DNA of 64,000 bases from Sphingomonas japonica (GTDB taxonomy: Bacteria; Pseudomonadota; Alphaproteobacteria; Sphingomonadales; Sphingomonadaceae), in assembly GCF_006346325.1 (NCBI RefSeq), contig NZ_VDYR01000001.1, forward strand, positions 806,001 through 870,000, given 5' to 3'. A program made the position numbers and the translations under genes. Positions 28,212-37,881 of the stretch are shown here, in pieces (the first letter of the stretch is position 1; every line of letters begins with the position of its first letter). The notes beneath the pieces were generated by a model. It did not search any database, was not told the origin of the DNA, and worked only from the letters and a program-made list of their open reading frames with translations.

Positions 28212-28448
28212 ATGAGCGAGACCGCCGATCGCGTGAAGAAGATCGTCGTTGAGCATTTGGGCGTCGAAGCCGAGAAGGTCACCGAGGATGCCAGCTTCAT
28301 CGACGATCTCGGCGCCGACAGCCTCGACATTGTCGAACTGGTGATGGCGTTTGAGGAAGAGTTCGGTGTCGAAATCCCGGACGATGCCGCCGAAAAGATC
28401 ACGACCGTGAAGGACGCGATCACGTATATCGACGAGCATCAGGCCTGA
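28212..28448 (+). CDS. acpP: acyl carrier protein
   Basis: A 78-residue acidic carrier of growing acyl chains. The phosphopantetheine site is S37 in [10 protein letters not shown]. The ATG has AACAGGGA just upstream. A Rho-independent terminator follows before fabF, so acpP can be made in excess of its neighbours. Confidence 0.98.
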   Translation: MSETADRVKKIVVEHLGVEAEKVTEDASFIDDLGADSLDIVELVMAFEEEFGVEIPDDAAEKITTVKDAITYIDEHQA

Positions 28449-28492
28449 TTACAGCTGCGATCTGCCGCCCTTTTTCGGGCCGGAATGCGTGA

Positions 28493-28538
28493 AACGGCTC
28501 CCTGCCCAGGGCTATGATTCGGGGCAGGGGGCCGTTTT
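28493..28538 (+). terminator. terminator between acpP and fabF
   Basis: AACGGCTCCCTGCCC pairs with GGGCAGGGGGCCGTT around a 13-base loop (one wobble or mismatch), followed by TTTT. Located 45 bp past the acpP stop. Confidence 0.75.
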
Positions 28539-28568
28539 CATGTCGAAATTGACCAACGGAGATTTGCG

Positions 28569-29831
28569 ATGCGCCGCGTAGTCGTGACCGGGCTGGGGCT
28601 GGTGACCCCGCTGGGTGCCGAAGTGGAAACCGTCTGGAGCAACCTGCTGGCGGGCAAGTCCGGCGCGGGCCGGATCACGCGCTTCGACCCGACCGACTAT
28701 GCCTGCCGCATTGCCTGCGAGGTCAAGCCGGCGGACCACGAATACGGCTTCGACCCCAATCTGCGCGTCGATCACAAGGTTCAGCGCCAGGTCGACCCCT
28801 TCATCGTCTTCGGCATCGACGCCGCCGGGCAGGCGATCGAGGACGCCGGCCTGACCGAGATGACGGAGGCGGAACGCTATCGCGCGGGCTGTTCGATCGG
28901 TGCCGGCATCGGCGGACTTCCGGGGATCGAGAGCGAGTCGCTGGTGCTCGCGGCGAAGGGTCCGCGCCGGGTCAGCCCTCATTTCGTGCACGGGCGACTT
29001 ATCAACCTGATCTCGGGCCAGGTCAGCATCAAATACGGGCTGATGGGTCCTAACCATGCTGTCGTAACCGCCTGCTCGACCGGGGCGCATTCGATCGGTG
29101 ACGCCGCGCGGATGATCGCGATGGACGATGCCGACGTCATGCTGGCGGGCGGGGCGGAAGGTGCGATCTGCCCGATCGGCATCGCCGGGTTCAGCCAGGC
29201 GCGCGCGCTTTCGACCAACTTCAACGACACCCCCGAAAAGGGCAGCCGCCCGTACGATGTCGATCGCGACGGCTTCGTGATGGGCGAAGGCGCCGGCGTC
29301 GTCGTGCTCGAGGAATATGAGCGTGCCAAGGCGCGCGGCGCGAAGATGTACGCCGAAGTCATCGGCTACGGCTTGTCGGGCGATGCCTATCACGTCACCG
29401 CGCCGCACCCCGAGGGTTCCGGGGCATTTCGGTCGATGGAAATGGCGATGCGCAAGTCGGGCCTAGCGCTTGAGGATATCGACTACATCAACGCGCATGG
29501 CACCTCGACACCGCTTGGCGACGAGCTCGAGTTGGGCGCGGTGCGGCGCCTGTTCGGCAGCGCGCTCGACGATGTGTCGATGAGCTCGACCAAGTCGGCG
29601 ATCGGGCATCTCCTCGGCGGCGCAGGCGCGGTGGAGAGCATCTTCTGCATACTGGCGATGCGTGACCAGATCGTCCCGCCCACGCTCAATCTCGACAATC
29701 CCAGCGAGAATTGCGTCGGCGTCGACCTCGTCCCGCATGTCGCCAAGCAGCGCCGGGTGCGCGCGATCCTCAACAACTCGTTCGGGTTCGGCGGCACCAA
29801 CGCGTCGCTGGTGATGAAGCCGGTCGAGTAA
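28569..29831 (+). CDS. fabF: 3-oxoacyl-ACP synthase II FabF
   Basis: FabF condenses malonyl-ACP with acyl-ACP in chain elongation. The 420-residue thiolase-fold protein has the active-site Cys169 (VTACSTGAH), and the two histidines in NAHGTSTPLGD and IGHLLGGAGA. The C-terminal NNSFGFGGTNASL is diagnostic. GGAG lies 7-8 bases before the ATG. Confidence 0.97.
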   Translation: MRRVVVTGLGLVTPLGAEVETVWSNLLAGKSGAGRITRFDPTDYACRIACEVKPADHEYGFDPNLRVDHKVQRQVDPFIVFGIDAAGQAIEDAGLTEMTEAERYRAGCSIGAGIGGLPGIESESLVLAAKGPRRVSPHFVHGRLINLISGQVSIKYGLMGPNHAVVTACSTGAHSIGDAARMIAMDDADVMLAGGAEGAICPIGIAGFSQARALSTNFNDTPEKGSRPYDVDRDGFVMGEGAGVVVLEEYERAKARGAKMYAEVIGYGLSGDAYHVTAPHPEGSGAFRSMEMAMRKSGLALEDIDYINAHGTSTPLGDELELGAVRRLFGSALDDVSMSSTKSAIGHLLGGAGAVESIFCILAMRDQIVPPTLNLDNPSENCVGVDLVPHVAKQRRVRAILNNSFGFGGTNASLVMKPVE

Positions 29832-29862
29832 ACCCTCCCACTCTGCCGGGCACATCCCCATG

Positions 29863-29941
29863 CCCGTTTGTTTCGAGCGAAGTCGAGAAACCGCCACGCT
29901 ATGCCCCAGCCAAGTTTTTCGACATCGCTCGAAGTGAACGG
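29863..29941. repeat. REP-like palindromic repeat between fabF and mltG
   Basis: Two inverted arms, CCCGTTTGTTTCGAGCGAAG... (29863-29891) and its imperfect reverse complement (29914-29941), around a 22-base centre. The TCGAGCGAAGTCGAGA core resembles dispersed palindromes I associate with sphingomonad genomes. Confidence 0.65.
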
Positions 29942-29954
29942 ATAGGGTGGAGCG

Positions 29955-30923
29955 ATGAGAAAACTCGGTTGCCTCGGATTTGTCGCCGCGCTCGGCATCA
30001 TCGCCACCCTGTTTCTGCTCGTCCAGAGCTGGGGCGGAGCCGGGCCGCTCGAAAAGAACACCACTGTCCTGGTTCCCCGCGGGTCCTCGCTTGCCGGCGC
30101 CGCCGACGAGTTCGAGCGGGCGGGCATCATCAACTCGGCGACCCGCTTCACGCTGCTCGCGCGCGTTCTGGGCTCTGACGAGCCGATCCGCGCCGGCGAA
30201 TACCGCATCCCCGCCGGCCTCAGCCAGTCGGACCTGCTCAAGCTGCTCCAGGGCGGCCGCACGCTGCAGCGCTTCGTGACGGTTCCCGAAGGCTTCCCGT
30301 CGGTCATGGTCCACGATGCTTTGATGAAAGCGCCCGAACTGGGCGGAAAGGTCGCGGTCCCGGCCGAAGGCAGCGTGCTCCCCGACAGCTACAGCTACGA
30401 ACGCGGCGGCACTCGCGCCGAAGTGCTCGCCCGCATGCAGCGCGCGATGGACCGGTACCTCGAAGAAGCGTGGAAACGCCGCAAGCCAACGACCGTGGTC
30501 ACTTCCCCGCGCGAGGCGATCATCCTTGCCTCGATCGTCGAGAAGGAAACCTCCAAGCCCTCCGAACGCCGCACCGTCGCCGCGGTCTACTCCAACCGCC
30601 TGCGCGCCGGCATGCCGCTCCAGGCCGACCCGACCGTGATCTATCCGGTCACCAAGGGCCGCCCGCTCGGCCGCCGCATCCTGCGCTCCGAACTGCAGAC
30701 ACGGAACGGGTACAACACCTATGCGAGGGCGGGATTGCCCGAAGGCCCGATCGCCAACCCGGGCCGCGAATCGATCGACGCGGTGCTTGACCCGGCGCAG
30801 TCGAGCGCGCTGTATTTCGTGGCGGACGGGACCGGCGGGCACGTGTTCGCGGATACGCTGGAACAGCACAACGCAAACGTAGCAAAATGGTATGCGATCC
30901 GGCGGGCGCGAGGGGAGATGTAG
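29955..30923 (+). CDS. mltG: endolytic murein transglycosylase MltG
   Basis: MltG cuts nascent glycan strands in the inner membrane and is thought to set their length. The 322-residue protein has an N-terminal membrane anchor (8-25), a LysM-like segment, and the YceG catalytic domain with the Glu in ASIVEKET (E196 or E198) and the ADPTVIYPV and YNTYARAGLPEGPIANPG blocks. Its place after fabF is common in proteobacteria. Confidence 0.95.
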   Translation: MRKLGCLGFVAALGIIATLFLLVQSWGGAGPLEKNTTVLVPRGSSLAGAADEFERAGIINSATRFTLLARVLGSDEPIRAGEYRIPAGLSQSDLLKLLQGGRTLQRFVTVPEGFPSVMVHDALMKAPELGGKVAVPAEGSVLPDSYSYERGGTRAEVLARMQRAMDRYLEEAWKRRKPTTVVTSPREAIILASIVEKETSKPSERRTVAAVYSNRLRAGMPLQADPTVIYPVTKGRPLGRRILRSELQTRNGYNTYARAGLPEGPIANPGRESIDAVLDPAQSSALYFVADGTGGHVFADTLEQHNANVAKWYAIRRARGEM

Positions 30924-30973
30924 ATCGGCGCCGCTCCGCGACGATTTTGACGTCGGTTCGTCCAGAAGCCGCC

Positions 30974-31582
30974 TTACGCCCGCAACCCGGCCGCAGCCCT
31001 TGCCTTCGCCTCGACATCCGGCATCGCCGCTCCGCTCGGCGTCACCCAGCTCCCGCCGACGCACAGCACCTTTTCGAACGCCAGCCATTCCGGTGCGCTC
31101 GCCTCGGTAATCCCCCCGGTCGGGCAGAAACGGGCTTCGTGGAACGGTGCGGCCAGCGCCTTGAGCGCCTTCAACCCGCCCGACGTCTCCGCCGGAAAGA
31201 ATTTGAAGTACCTCAGCCCCAGATCATACCCCCGCATGATGTCGCCTGCGGTCGCGATCCCCGGCAGGAACGGCACTCCCGAATCGACGATCACCCGGCC
31301 AAGGCCTTCGGTGAGCCCCGGCGAAACGATGAATTCGCCGCCCGCGTCCATCACCTGTTCGAACTGATCGGTCGACACCACCGTACCCGCGCCGACGATC
31401 GCGCCGGGAACCTGCTTCATCTCGCGGATCGCATCGAGCGCGGCGGGGGTGCGCAGCGTCACCTCCAGCACGCGCAATCCGCCTGCGACCAGCGCCTCGG
31501 CCAGCGGGCGCGCAATCGCGGCGTCGTCAATGACGAGGACGGGGATGACCGCGCTGGTGCGCATGATGGTTTCGATGTTCAT
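30974..31582 (-). CDS. eda: KDPG aldolase (Entner-Doudoroff)
   Basis: Splits 2-keto-3-deoxy-6-phosphogluconate to pyruvate and glyceraldehyde 3-phosphate. The 202-residue class I aldolase has the Schiff-base lysine K127 (RYFKFFPAE) and E40 (VLEVTLRT). The start overlaps the glk stop by 4 bp, forming a two-gene Entner-Doudoroff unit; zwf and edd are not in the window. Confidence 0.96.
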   Translation of the reverse strand: MNIETIMRTSAVIPVLVIDDAAIARPLAEALVAGGLRVLEVTLRTPAALDAIREMKQVPGAIVGAGTVVSTDQFEQVMDAGGEFIVSPGLTEGLGRVIVDSGVPFLPGIATAGDIMRGYDLGLRYFKFFPAETSGGLKALKALAAPFHEARFCPTGGITEASAPEWLAFEKVLCVGGSWVTPSGAAMPDVEAKARAAAGLRA

Positions 31583-32550
31583 GCGGTGTGCTCCTGCGCA
31601 AATGCCGCCGCGGCGCCGTAGAGGCCGGGCTGGGGGTGGGTAATGAGTTTGACCGGAACCGAGGCCATCAGCGACTGGAACCGCCCCTTGGCAACGAACC
31701 GCTCGCCAAAGCCCGACGAGATCAGGTGATCCTTGAGCCGAAGGCCGAGCCCCCCGGCGATGACGACGCCCTTGGGTCCGTGCGCGAGCGCGAGGTCGCC
31801 CGCGATCGCGCCCAGGCTCAGGCAGAAGCGGTCCATAGCCGCGCTTGCCAGGCTGTCGGTGCCGCTAAACGCCATGTCCCAGATGTCGCGATCGCTGCGC
31901 GACTTGACCGGCTCTCCCTCCATTTCGGCAAGCGTTTCATAGATCGGAACGATCCCCGGCCCCGACGCGATCCGCTCCGCCGACACGCGGGTATAGGTCT
32001 TGCGCAAGCGCTTGAGCATGGCGTCCTCGATCCCGTCGAGCGGGGCGAAATCCATGTGCCCGCCCTCGGTCTCGATCACATTGTACCCCCGCGCATGCCG
32101 GAACACCTGCGCCACGCCGAGCCCGGTACCGGGGCCGCAGACCGTCAGCGAACCCTTGGCCGGAAGCGGCCCTTCCGGCCCGCACACGTGCAGGAACGCA
32201 TCGTCGCCCAGTTGCGCCACCGCATGTCCGATCGCGCCGAAATCGTTGATCAGCGTCCATTGATCGACGCCCAGCCGTTCGGTGATCAGCCGCGGCCGGA
32301 TGATCCACGGATTGTTGGTCAGCTTGATGAGGTCGTCGTTGATCGGCGAAGCCACCGCAATTCCCGCCATCCGCGGCAAGGGTCGGCCAAGCGTACGCCC
32401 GAACGCCTGCCAGGCGAGTTGCAGGCTGCCATGCTCCGCGGTCTTGAGCGTCGTCGGCTCGCCCAGGCGCACGACATGCCCATCCTTGACCTCGGCGATC
32501 GCGAAGCGGGCATGGGTGCCGCCGATATCGACCGCGATCACTTCCATCAT
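31579..32550 (-). CDS. glk: glucokinase
   Basis: Phosphorylates glucose with ATP. The 323-residue protein is of the proteobacterial Glk family: VDIGGTHARFAI at the N terminus, catalytic Asp in LINDFGAIGH, CGPGTGLGVA and the EGGHMDFAP segment. Two consecutive ATG codons (32550 and 32547) are possible starts; GGGAAAG lies upstream. Confidence 0.95.
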   Translation of the reverse strand: MMEVIAVDIGGTHARFAIAEVKDGHVVRLGEPTTLKTAEHGSLQLAWQAFGRTLGRPLPRMAGIAVASPINDDLIKLTNNPWIIRPRLITERLGVDQWTLINDFGAIGHAVAQLGDDAFLHVCGPEGPLPAKGSLTVCGPGTGLGVAQVFRHARGYNVIETEGGHMDFAPLDGIEDAMLKRLRKTYTRVSAERIASGPGIVPIYETLAEMEGEPVKSRSDRDIWDMAFSGTDSLASAAMDRFCLSLGAIAGDLALAHGPKGVVIAGGLGLRLKDHLISSGFGERFVAKGRFQSLMASVPVKLITHPQPGLYGAAAAFAQEHTA

Positions 32551-32566
32551 CTGCTTTCCCTTGAAT

Positions 32567-34351
32567 TCATGCCGGGCCGCGCGGCGATCCGGCGGCGCGC
32601 ACCCTGCGAATCCGCGGTTCGCGATCGATCCCCGCGGCGTTCTTGATCTCCTGACGCATTTCGTCGCGCTTCTCGTGGATCGACGCGATCACCGGCCCGA
32701 CCGCGACGCCCAGGTCCACCAGCACGGCTTCGGACAATTGCAGCGAGCTTTCGAGCGTCTCGGGGATCGCATCGGTCGCTCCCGCCCGGTAGAGCAATGC
32801 GGCATGCTCGGAATCGCGCGCGCGCACGATGATCGGCAGGTCGGGCACCCAGCCGCGTACCCGCCGCGTCAGCTGCACGCTCAGCACCGGATCGTCCATG
32901 GTGATGATCAGCGCCTTGGCATGGCCCAGGTTGAGCCGATCGACCATGTCGCTGCGCGCGACGTCGCCGAACTGGACATTATATCCCTCGCGCCGCGCTT
33001 CGTTGGCGGCATCGATATCGGCGTCGATCGCCAGATACGGCTTCTCGTGCGCGTTGAGCATGTCCGCCACGGTGCGCCCGATCCGACCGAACCCGACGAT
33101 GACGGTGCCATGCGCCACGCCGGTTGCGGGGGCATCGGCGCTTTCGCCCAGCCGCCGCTCGATCCGCCGCGCGATCACGCGCCCGCCCTTGGCCAGCAGC
33201 GGCGTGATGGTCAGCCCGATCGCCGTCACCGTCGTCCAGAACGCGGCCGTCGATGGCTGGATCAGCCCCGCCAGCGTCGCCGTGCCCAGTACGATCAGCG
33301 TCGTCTCCGACGGGCTTGCCATCAACACGCCGGTTTCCGCCGCGGTGCCCGGTCGCGCGCCCGACACGCGCAGCAGCAGGAAGGTGACGACGGTCTTGAC
33401 CAGCATCACGCCTGCGATCGCCGCCAGCAATTCGGGCCAGTATCGCGCGACCAGCCGCAAATCGAGCTGCATCCCGACCGAGATCAGGAACACGCCCAGC
33501 GCCAGTCCCTTGAACGGCGCGGTGATCGCCTCGACCTCGCCGTGATATTCGGTTTCGGCGATCAGCAGCCCGGCGAGCAGCGCGCCGACGATCGGCGACA
33601 GACCCGCGGCAGCGGTGGCGAGGCTGGCGACGATCACCACCAGCAGCGACGCCGCCAGGAACAGCTCCGGGCTCTTGGTGCGCGCCGCCTGAGCGAACAT
33701 CCGCGGCAGGATCAGCCGGCCGCCGACGAACAGCACCGCCACGGTGATGCCGCCGGCGATCGCCACGTCGGTCAGCCCGCGCCAGCCCTCGCCATCGGCA
33801 GTCGGGGCGAGCGCTCCGAGCATGAAGATGATCGGCACCAGCGCCACGTCCTCGAACAGCAGCATCGCAAAGGCGCCGCGCCCGACCGCGCTGGTCATCC
33901 CGGCGATCGGCAGCACCAGCGCGGTCGACGACAGCGCCAGCGCCAGCCCCAATCCGATCGCGCCGCCCCACGGCTGCCCCAGCAAGTGCAGCGCGACGCC
34001 GATGATCAGCCCCGAGCCGATCAGCTCGGCCGCGCCGACTCCGAAAACCAGCCCGCGCATTGCCCATAGCCGCTTGAGCGACAGCTCGAGCCCGATCGAG
34101 AACAGCAACAGGATGATCCCGAACTCGGCGAACGGCTCGATCGATTCCGGGTCGGAGATGGTGAGGTAATATAGCCAGCGCTGCTCACCGACGAGGCTGC
34201 CCAGCGCATTCGGCCCGACTAGGATGCCGACCAGGATGAACCCGATCACCGGGCTCACCTTGAACCGCGCAAATGCCGGAATCACGAGGCCCGCCGCGCC
34301 GAGGATCACCAGCGCGTCGGAAAGTCCGCTATTTTGGAGGTCTAGCGCCAT
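32567..34351 (-). CDS. CPA2-family cation:proton antiporter (KefB/KefC-like)
   Basis: A 594-residue protein: about twelve membrane helices (1-390) of the monovalent cation:proton antiporter-2 family, then a cytoplasmic RCK/TrkA-N domain with GFGRIGRTVADML and DVARSDMVDRL. The membrane part shows LLLFSIGLELSLKRLW and PIVGALLAGLLIAETEY. E. coli KefB and KefC release potassium under glutathione-adduct control; regulation here is unknown. It follows icd after a 27-bp inverted-repeat element and precedes glk by 16 bp. Confidence 0.88.
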   Translation of the reverse strand: MALDLQNSGLSDALVILGAAGLVIPAFARFKVSPVIGFILVGILVGPNALGSLVGEQRWLYYLTISDPESIEPFAEFGIILLLFSIGLELSLKRLWAMRGLVFGVGAAELIGSGLIIGVALHLLGQPWGGAIGLGLALALSSTALVLPIAGMTSAVGRGAFAMLLFEDVALVPIIFMLGALAPTADGEGWRGLTDVAIAGGITVAVLFVGGRLILPRMFAQAARTKSPELFLAASLLVVIVASLATAAAGLSPIVGALLAGLLIAETEYHGEVEAITAPFKGLALGVFLISVGMQLDLRLVARYWPELLAAIAGVMLVKTVVTFLLLRVSGARPGTAAETGVLMASPSETTLIVLGTATLAGLIQPSTAAFWTTVTAIGLTITPLLAKGGRVIARRIERRLGESADAPATGVAHGTVIVGFGRIGRTVADMLNAHEKPYLAIDADIDAANEARREGYNVQFGDVARSDMVDRLNLGHAKALIITMDDPVLSVQLTRRVRGWVPDLPIIVRARDSEHAALLYRAGATDAIPETLESSLQLSEAVLVDLGVAVGPVIASIHEKRDEMRQEIKNAAGIDREPRIRRVRAAGSPRGPA

Positions 34352-34393
34352 GTCCTAGCGAATAGGCCGAAGCGCAGCGGGTGTCATTCAACG

Positions 34394-34524
34394 ATCCTCC
34401 CCGGCACGGGGAGGGGGACCGCCCGCAGCGCGGGTGGCGGAGGGGGGCTTCCTCCAGCGACCCGCTTGCGGCGATCCCCCTCCACCATGCCTTGCATGGT
34501 CCCCCTCCCCGTGCCGGGGAGGAT
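34394..34524. repeat. 131-bp element with 27-bp perfect inverted repeats
   Basis: 34394-34420 (ATCCTCCCCGGCACGGGGAG...) is repeated exactly, inverted, at 34498-34524; the centre contains further GC-rich short palindromes. It fills the gap between the antiporter and icd on the icd 3' side. Looks like a dispersed intergenic palindrome; it could also end icd transcription. Confidence 0.8.
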
Positions 34525-34529
34525 ATGGG

Positions 34530-35750
34530 TTACTTCCAGCTTCCCATCGCGGTTTCCAGGTTCACCCGGATCGCCTCGAAGAACTGCTCGGTCGTCATCC
34601 ACGGCTGGTCCGGGCCGATCAGGATCGCCAGATCCTTAGTCATCGCGCCGCTCTCGACGGTCTCGACGCACACCCGCTCAAGCGTCTCGGCAAAGCGCGT
34701 GACATCCGGCGTCCCGTCGAACTTGCCGCGATATTTCAGGCCGCCGGTCCATGCGAAGATCGACGCGATCGGGTTGGTCGAGGTCGCCTTGCCCTGCTGG
34801 TGCTGGCGGTAATGCCGCGTCACCGTGCCATGCGCGGCCTCTGCCTCGATGGTCTTGCCGTCGGGAGTCATCAGCACCGACGTCATCAGGCCGAGCGAGC
34901 CGAAGCCCTGTGCGACCGTGTCCGACTGCACGTCGCCATCATAGTTCTTGCAGGCCCACACGAACTCGCCATGCCATTTGAGGGCGGAAGCGACCATGTC
35001 GTCGATCAGGCGGTGCTCATAGACGATGCCCAGTTCCTTGAATTGCGCGGCGAACTCGGCCTCGAACACTTCGGCGAAGATGTCCTTGAAGCGTCCGTCA
35101 TACGCCTTCATGATCGTGTTCTTGGTCGACAGATACACCGGCCATTTCCGGTCGAGCCCGTAGTTTAGGCTTGCGCGCGCGAAGTCGCGGATCGAATCGT
35201 CGAGATTGTACATCGCCATCGCGACGCCCGGCGACGGGAAACGGAACACTTCCTCGTCGATCACCGTGCCGTCGTCACCTTCGAACACCAGTCGCAGCTT
35301 GCCGGGGCCGGGAACACGATAGTCGGTCGCGCGGTACTGGTCGCCGAACGCATGGCGACCGACGACGATCGGCTTGGTCCAGCCGGGCACCAGCCGCGGC
35401 ACGTTCGAAATCACGATCGGCTCGCGAAACACCACCCCGCCCAGGATGTTGCGGATCGTACCGTTGGGCGATTTCCACATCTTCTTGAGGCTGAATTCCT
35501 CGACGCGCTGTTCGTCGGGCGTGATCGTCGCACATTTCACGCCGACGCCGTATTTCTGGATCGCCTTGGCGCTGTCGACGGTGATCTTGTCGTCGGTCTC
35601 GTCGCGCTTCTCCACGGAGAGGTCGTAATATTCGAGGTCGATGTCGAGATAGGGGAGGATCAGGCGCTCGCGGATCCATGCCCAGATGATCCGCGTCATT
35701 TCGTCGCCGTCGATCTCCACGACCGGCGTCTTCACCTTGATCTTCGCCAT
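34530..35750 (-). CDS. icd: isocitrate dehydrogenase (NADP+)
   Basis: Oxidatively decarboxylates isocitrate to 2-oxoglutarate in the citric acid cycle. At 406 residues, with [39 protein letters not shown] and [17 protein letters not shown] (in parts), it belongs to the eukaryote-like NADP-dependent branch rather than the E. coli type. The ATG at 35750 is the family start; the open frame continues upstream without meaning. Confidence 0.96.
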   Translation of the reverse strand: MAKIKVKTPVVEIDGDEMTRIIWAWIRERLILPYLDIDLEYYDLSVEKRDETDDKITVDSAKAIQKYGVGVKCATITPDEQRVEEFSLKKMWKSPNGTIRNILGGVVFREPIVISNVPRLVPGWTKPIVVGRHAFGDQYRATDYRVPGPGKLRLVFEGDDGTVIDEEVFRFPSPGVAMAMYNLDDSIRDFARASLNYGLDRKWPVYLSTKNTIMKAYDGRFKDIFAEVFEAEFAAQFKELGIVYEHRLIDDMVASALKWHGEFVWACKNYDGDVQSDTVAQGFGSLGLMTSVLMTPDGKTIEAEAAHGTVTRHYRQHQQGKATSTNPIASIFAWTGGLKYRGKFDGTPDVTRFAETLERVCVETVESGAMTKDLAILIGPDQPWMTTEQFFEAIRVNLETAMGSWK

Positions 35751-35905
35751 GTGTTCGCTTTCCTGGGGATTGGGGGAGGGTTGTCCCAGGCTCCTAAGCA
35801 CATGCAGCCACGCGATCAACCGCTCGCAACCGCCTCCGCCCGATCCACTCTCTCTCGTGCCAAGCGCCGTTGTGTTGCCCCCGCGACACAGCTACATCCC
35901 TCGTC

Positions 35906-36634
35906 ATGGCATCCTTAGAAAAGCCGACCGTCGGCACCTCGACGGTCAAGTGGCGCTTTCCCGGCATGCACCCGGAAGGCCGCAAATACGTCCTGATCGC
36001 GCTGGCGCTCACATTCCTGATGTGGCTGGTGCTGCCCGTCCTGACCTGGCCGATGCTGGGACTGACCGTCTGGGTAGCGGCGTTCTTTCGCGATCCGGTG
36101 CGCGTCACGCCCCAGGGCGACGACCTGATCGTCGCGCCCGCCGACGGGCTGGTGACGATGATCCAGCGCGTGCCGCTCCCGCCCGAGCTGGTCGGACCGG
36201 ACGGTCTGGGCACCGAGCCGCTGATACGCGTGTCGATCTTCATGTCGGTGTTCGACGTCCATATCAACCGCACCCCCGTGCCGGGAACGATCCGTCAGGT
36301 CGTCTACATCTCGGGCAAATTCCTCAACGCCGATCTCGACAAGGCGAGCGACGAGAATGAGCGCCAGCACATCGTCGTTGAGGACAAGCACGGCCGCCGC
36401 GTCGGCTTCACCCAGATCGCCGGGCTGGTGGCGCGGCGTATCGTCGGGTTCGTCAAGCCGGGGGACATCGTCGCCACCGGCCAGCGCGTCGGCCTGATCC
36501 GCTTCGGCAGTCGCGTCGACGTCTTCCTTCCCGAGGGCTGCGAACCACAGGTGATTCTCGGCCAGCGCAGCATCGCCGGCGAAACCATCATCGGTCGGCC
36601 CGGTGTGTCCCGTCCCGCCGGCGTGACTCAGTAA
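35906..36634 (+). CDS. psd: phosphatidylserine decarboxylase
   Basis: Makes phosphatidylethanolamine. The 242-residue product is the short type-A form: membrane segment near residues 30-60, then [27 protein letters not shown], and the self-cleavage site GS in [12 protein letters not shown], where Ser becomes the pyruvoyl group. It is followed by pssA after 5 bp, so both steps from CDP-diacylglycerol are together. Confidence 0.95.
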   Translation: MASLEKPTVGTSTVKWRFPGMHPEGRKYVLIALALTFLMWLVLPVLTWPMLGLTVWVAAFFRDPVRVTPQGDDLIVAPADGLVTMIQRVPLPPELVGPDGLGTEPLIRVSIFMSVFDVHINRTPVPGTIRQVVYISGKFLNADLDKASDENERQHIVVEDKHGRRVGFTQIAGLVARRIVGFVKPGDIVATGQRVGLIRFGSRVDVFLPEGCEPQVILGQRSIAGETIIGRPGVSRPAGVTQ

Positions 36635-36639
36635 AGCCG

Positions 36640-37443
36640 ATGGCACTTGGCAGACGTGCGCGCATCGAGCGCGGCATCCCGCTGCGCGCGGTAGCGCCGA
36701 ATGCGGTGACCGCAGCGGCCCTGTGCTCGGGGCTGACCGGCATCCGATTCGCGATCGCTGGCGATTGGGAGCGGGCCGCGCTGATGATCCTGATCGCCGC
36801 CGTTCTCGACGCGATGGACGGCAGTGTCGCGCGCATGGTCCGCGGCGAAAGCAAGTTCGGCGCCGAGCTCGATTCGCTGTCGGATGCGATATCGTTCGGC
36901 GTTTCGCCCGCGCTGATCATGTATCTCTGGGCATTGATGGCCGCGCCCAAGATCGGCTGGATCGTCGCCTTGCTCTACGCCGTCTTCACCGCTCTGCGGC
37001 TGGCTCGTTTCAACGCCCGCATCGACATCGCGGACCAGCCGCACAAATCGGCGGGTTTCCTCACCGGCGTGCCCGCTCCAGCAGGCGCCGGCATCGCGAT
37101 GCTGCCTTTATATCTGTGGATCGCTACCGGAGAAGAAGTCTTCCGTTCGCCGTGGCTAGTCACGCCATGGGTCGCGCTGGCGGCGTTCCTGATGATCTCC
37201 AGCCTGGCGACCTATTCCTGGTCCTCGCTCAAGCTGCGTCGCACGATCCGGTTCGAAGCGATCGTCGTCGTGGTGATCCTCGCGGCTGCCCTGCTCAATG
37301 CCCCATGGCAGACCCTGTCGATCGTCACGCTCGCCTATCTCGCCACGATCCCGCTCAGCGTTCGCAGCTACGGCAAGGTCAAGCGGCTTCGCGCCAGATC
37401 CGCGGTCCCGCAAGCGAACTCGGACCCGCCTGCCGCAGCGTGA
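36640..37443 (+). CDS. pssA: CDP-diacylglycerol-serine O-phosphatidyltransferase
   Basis: Makes phosphatidylserine from CDP-diacylglycerol and serine, feeding Psd. The 267-residue membrane protein carries the CDP-alcohol phosphotransferase motif DG(x)2AR(x)8G(x)3D(x)3D, seen as DGSVAR ... FGAELDSLSD near residues 66-88. Several membrane helices follow. The last 65 bp overlap a small gene on the other strand. Confidence 0.95.
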   Translation: MALGRRARIERGIPLRAVAPNAVTAAALCSGLTGIRFAIAGDWERAALMILIAAVLDAMDGSVARMVRGESKFGAELDSLSDAISFGVSPALIMYLWALMAAPKIGWIVALLYAVFTALRLARFNARIDIADQPHKSAGFLTGVPAPAGAGIAMLPLYLWIATGEEVFRSPWLVTPWVALAAFLMISSLATYSWSSLKLRRTIRFEAIVVVVILAAALLNAPWQTLSIVTLAYLATIPLSVRSYGKVKRLRARSAVPQANSDPPAAA

Positions 37444-37615
37444 TCCGGCGGCCGGGCACTGTCCGGATCGCCGCCATCTCGACCGCGCCGATCATCGGGC
37501 CGTGGCGGAGCAGGCGCACGATGCGATCGGCTTCCGGCCGAAGCGTGGCAACGATCACCGTCAGCGCGAACAGCCCGGCGAATGCAAACAGCATCATCGA
37601 AAGAGCAGCAATCAT
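37379..37615 (-). CDS. small membrane protein, unknown
   Basis: A 78-residue product with one N-terminal membrane helix (LSMMLFAFAGLFALTVIVATL) and a basic C-terminal half. The ATG at 37615 has AGAGG about 10 bases upstream; an in-frame TTG at 37633 would add six residues. The 3' end lies antisense to the end of pssA. Probably real, because the helix and start region lie outside pssA, but no family is recognised. Confidence 0.5.
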   Translation of the reverse strand: MIAALSMMLFAFAGLFALTVIVATLRPEADRIVRLLRHGPMIGAVEMAAIRTVPGRRITLRQAGPSSLAGPRIWREAA

Positions 37616-37741
37616 GGTCCCGAACCTCTTCAAAAAGTTACGGATTTATTAACGAACCCAGTCGCGGAAACGGCGCATCGCCGAATCGGTTCCGGGTTCC
37701 ACTTACGAGCATCGTATGTTCCTTGTCCGTTCCGCTGTCAA

Positions 37742-37853
37742 GGGTTGATTCGGCGCAAACGTTGCGCTAACGCCCCGCGCTCAACCCACATGGGAAGCAC
37801 ATCACCCGGTGCCGCGGCCGCCTTTCAGGCGATCCCGCGGTCCTTCGCTTCCC
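37742..37853 (+). promoter_or_regulatory. structured 5' leader of rpsB
   Basis: Two nested hairpin domains precede rpsB. Domain 1: GGGTTGA (37742-37748) pairs with TCAACCC (37781-37787) and encloses GCGCAA-acg-TTGCGC. Domain 2: GGGAAGC (37792-37798) pairs with GCTTCCC (37847-37853) and encloses CCGCGG...CCGCGG and CGCC-tttca-GGCG. The E. coli rpsB-tsf operon is repressed by S2 acting on its leader; the same role here is inference. Confidence 0.6.
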
Positions 37854-37881
37854 AGAGGAACAACCGGAAAGGAACTTCTCT

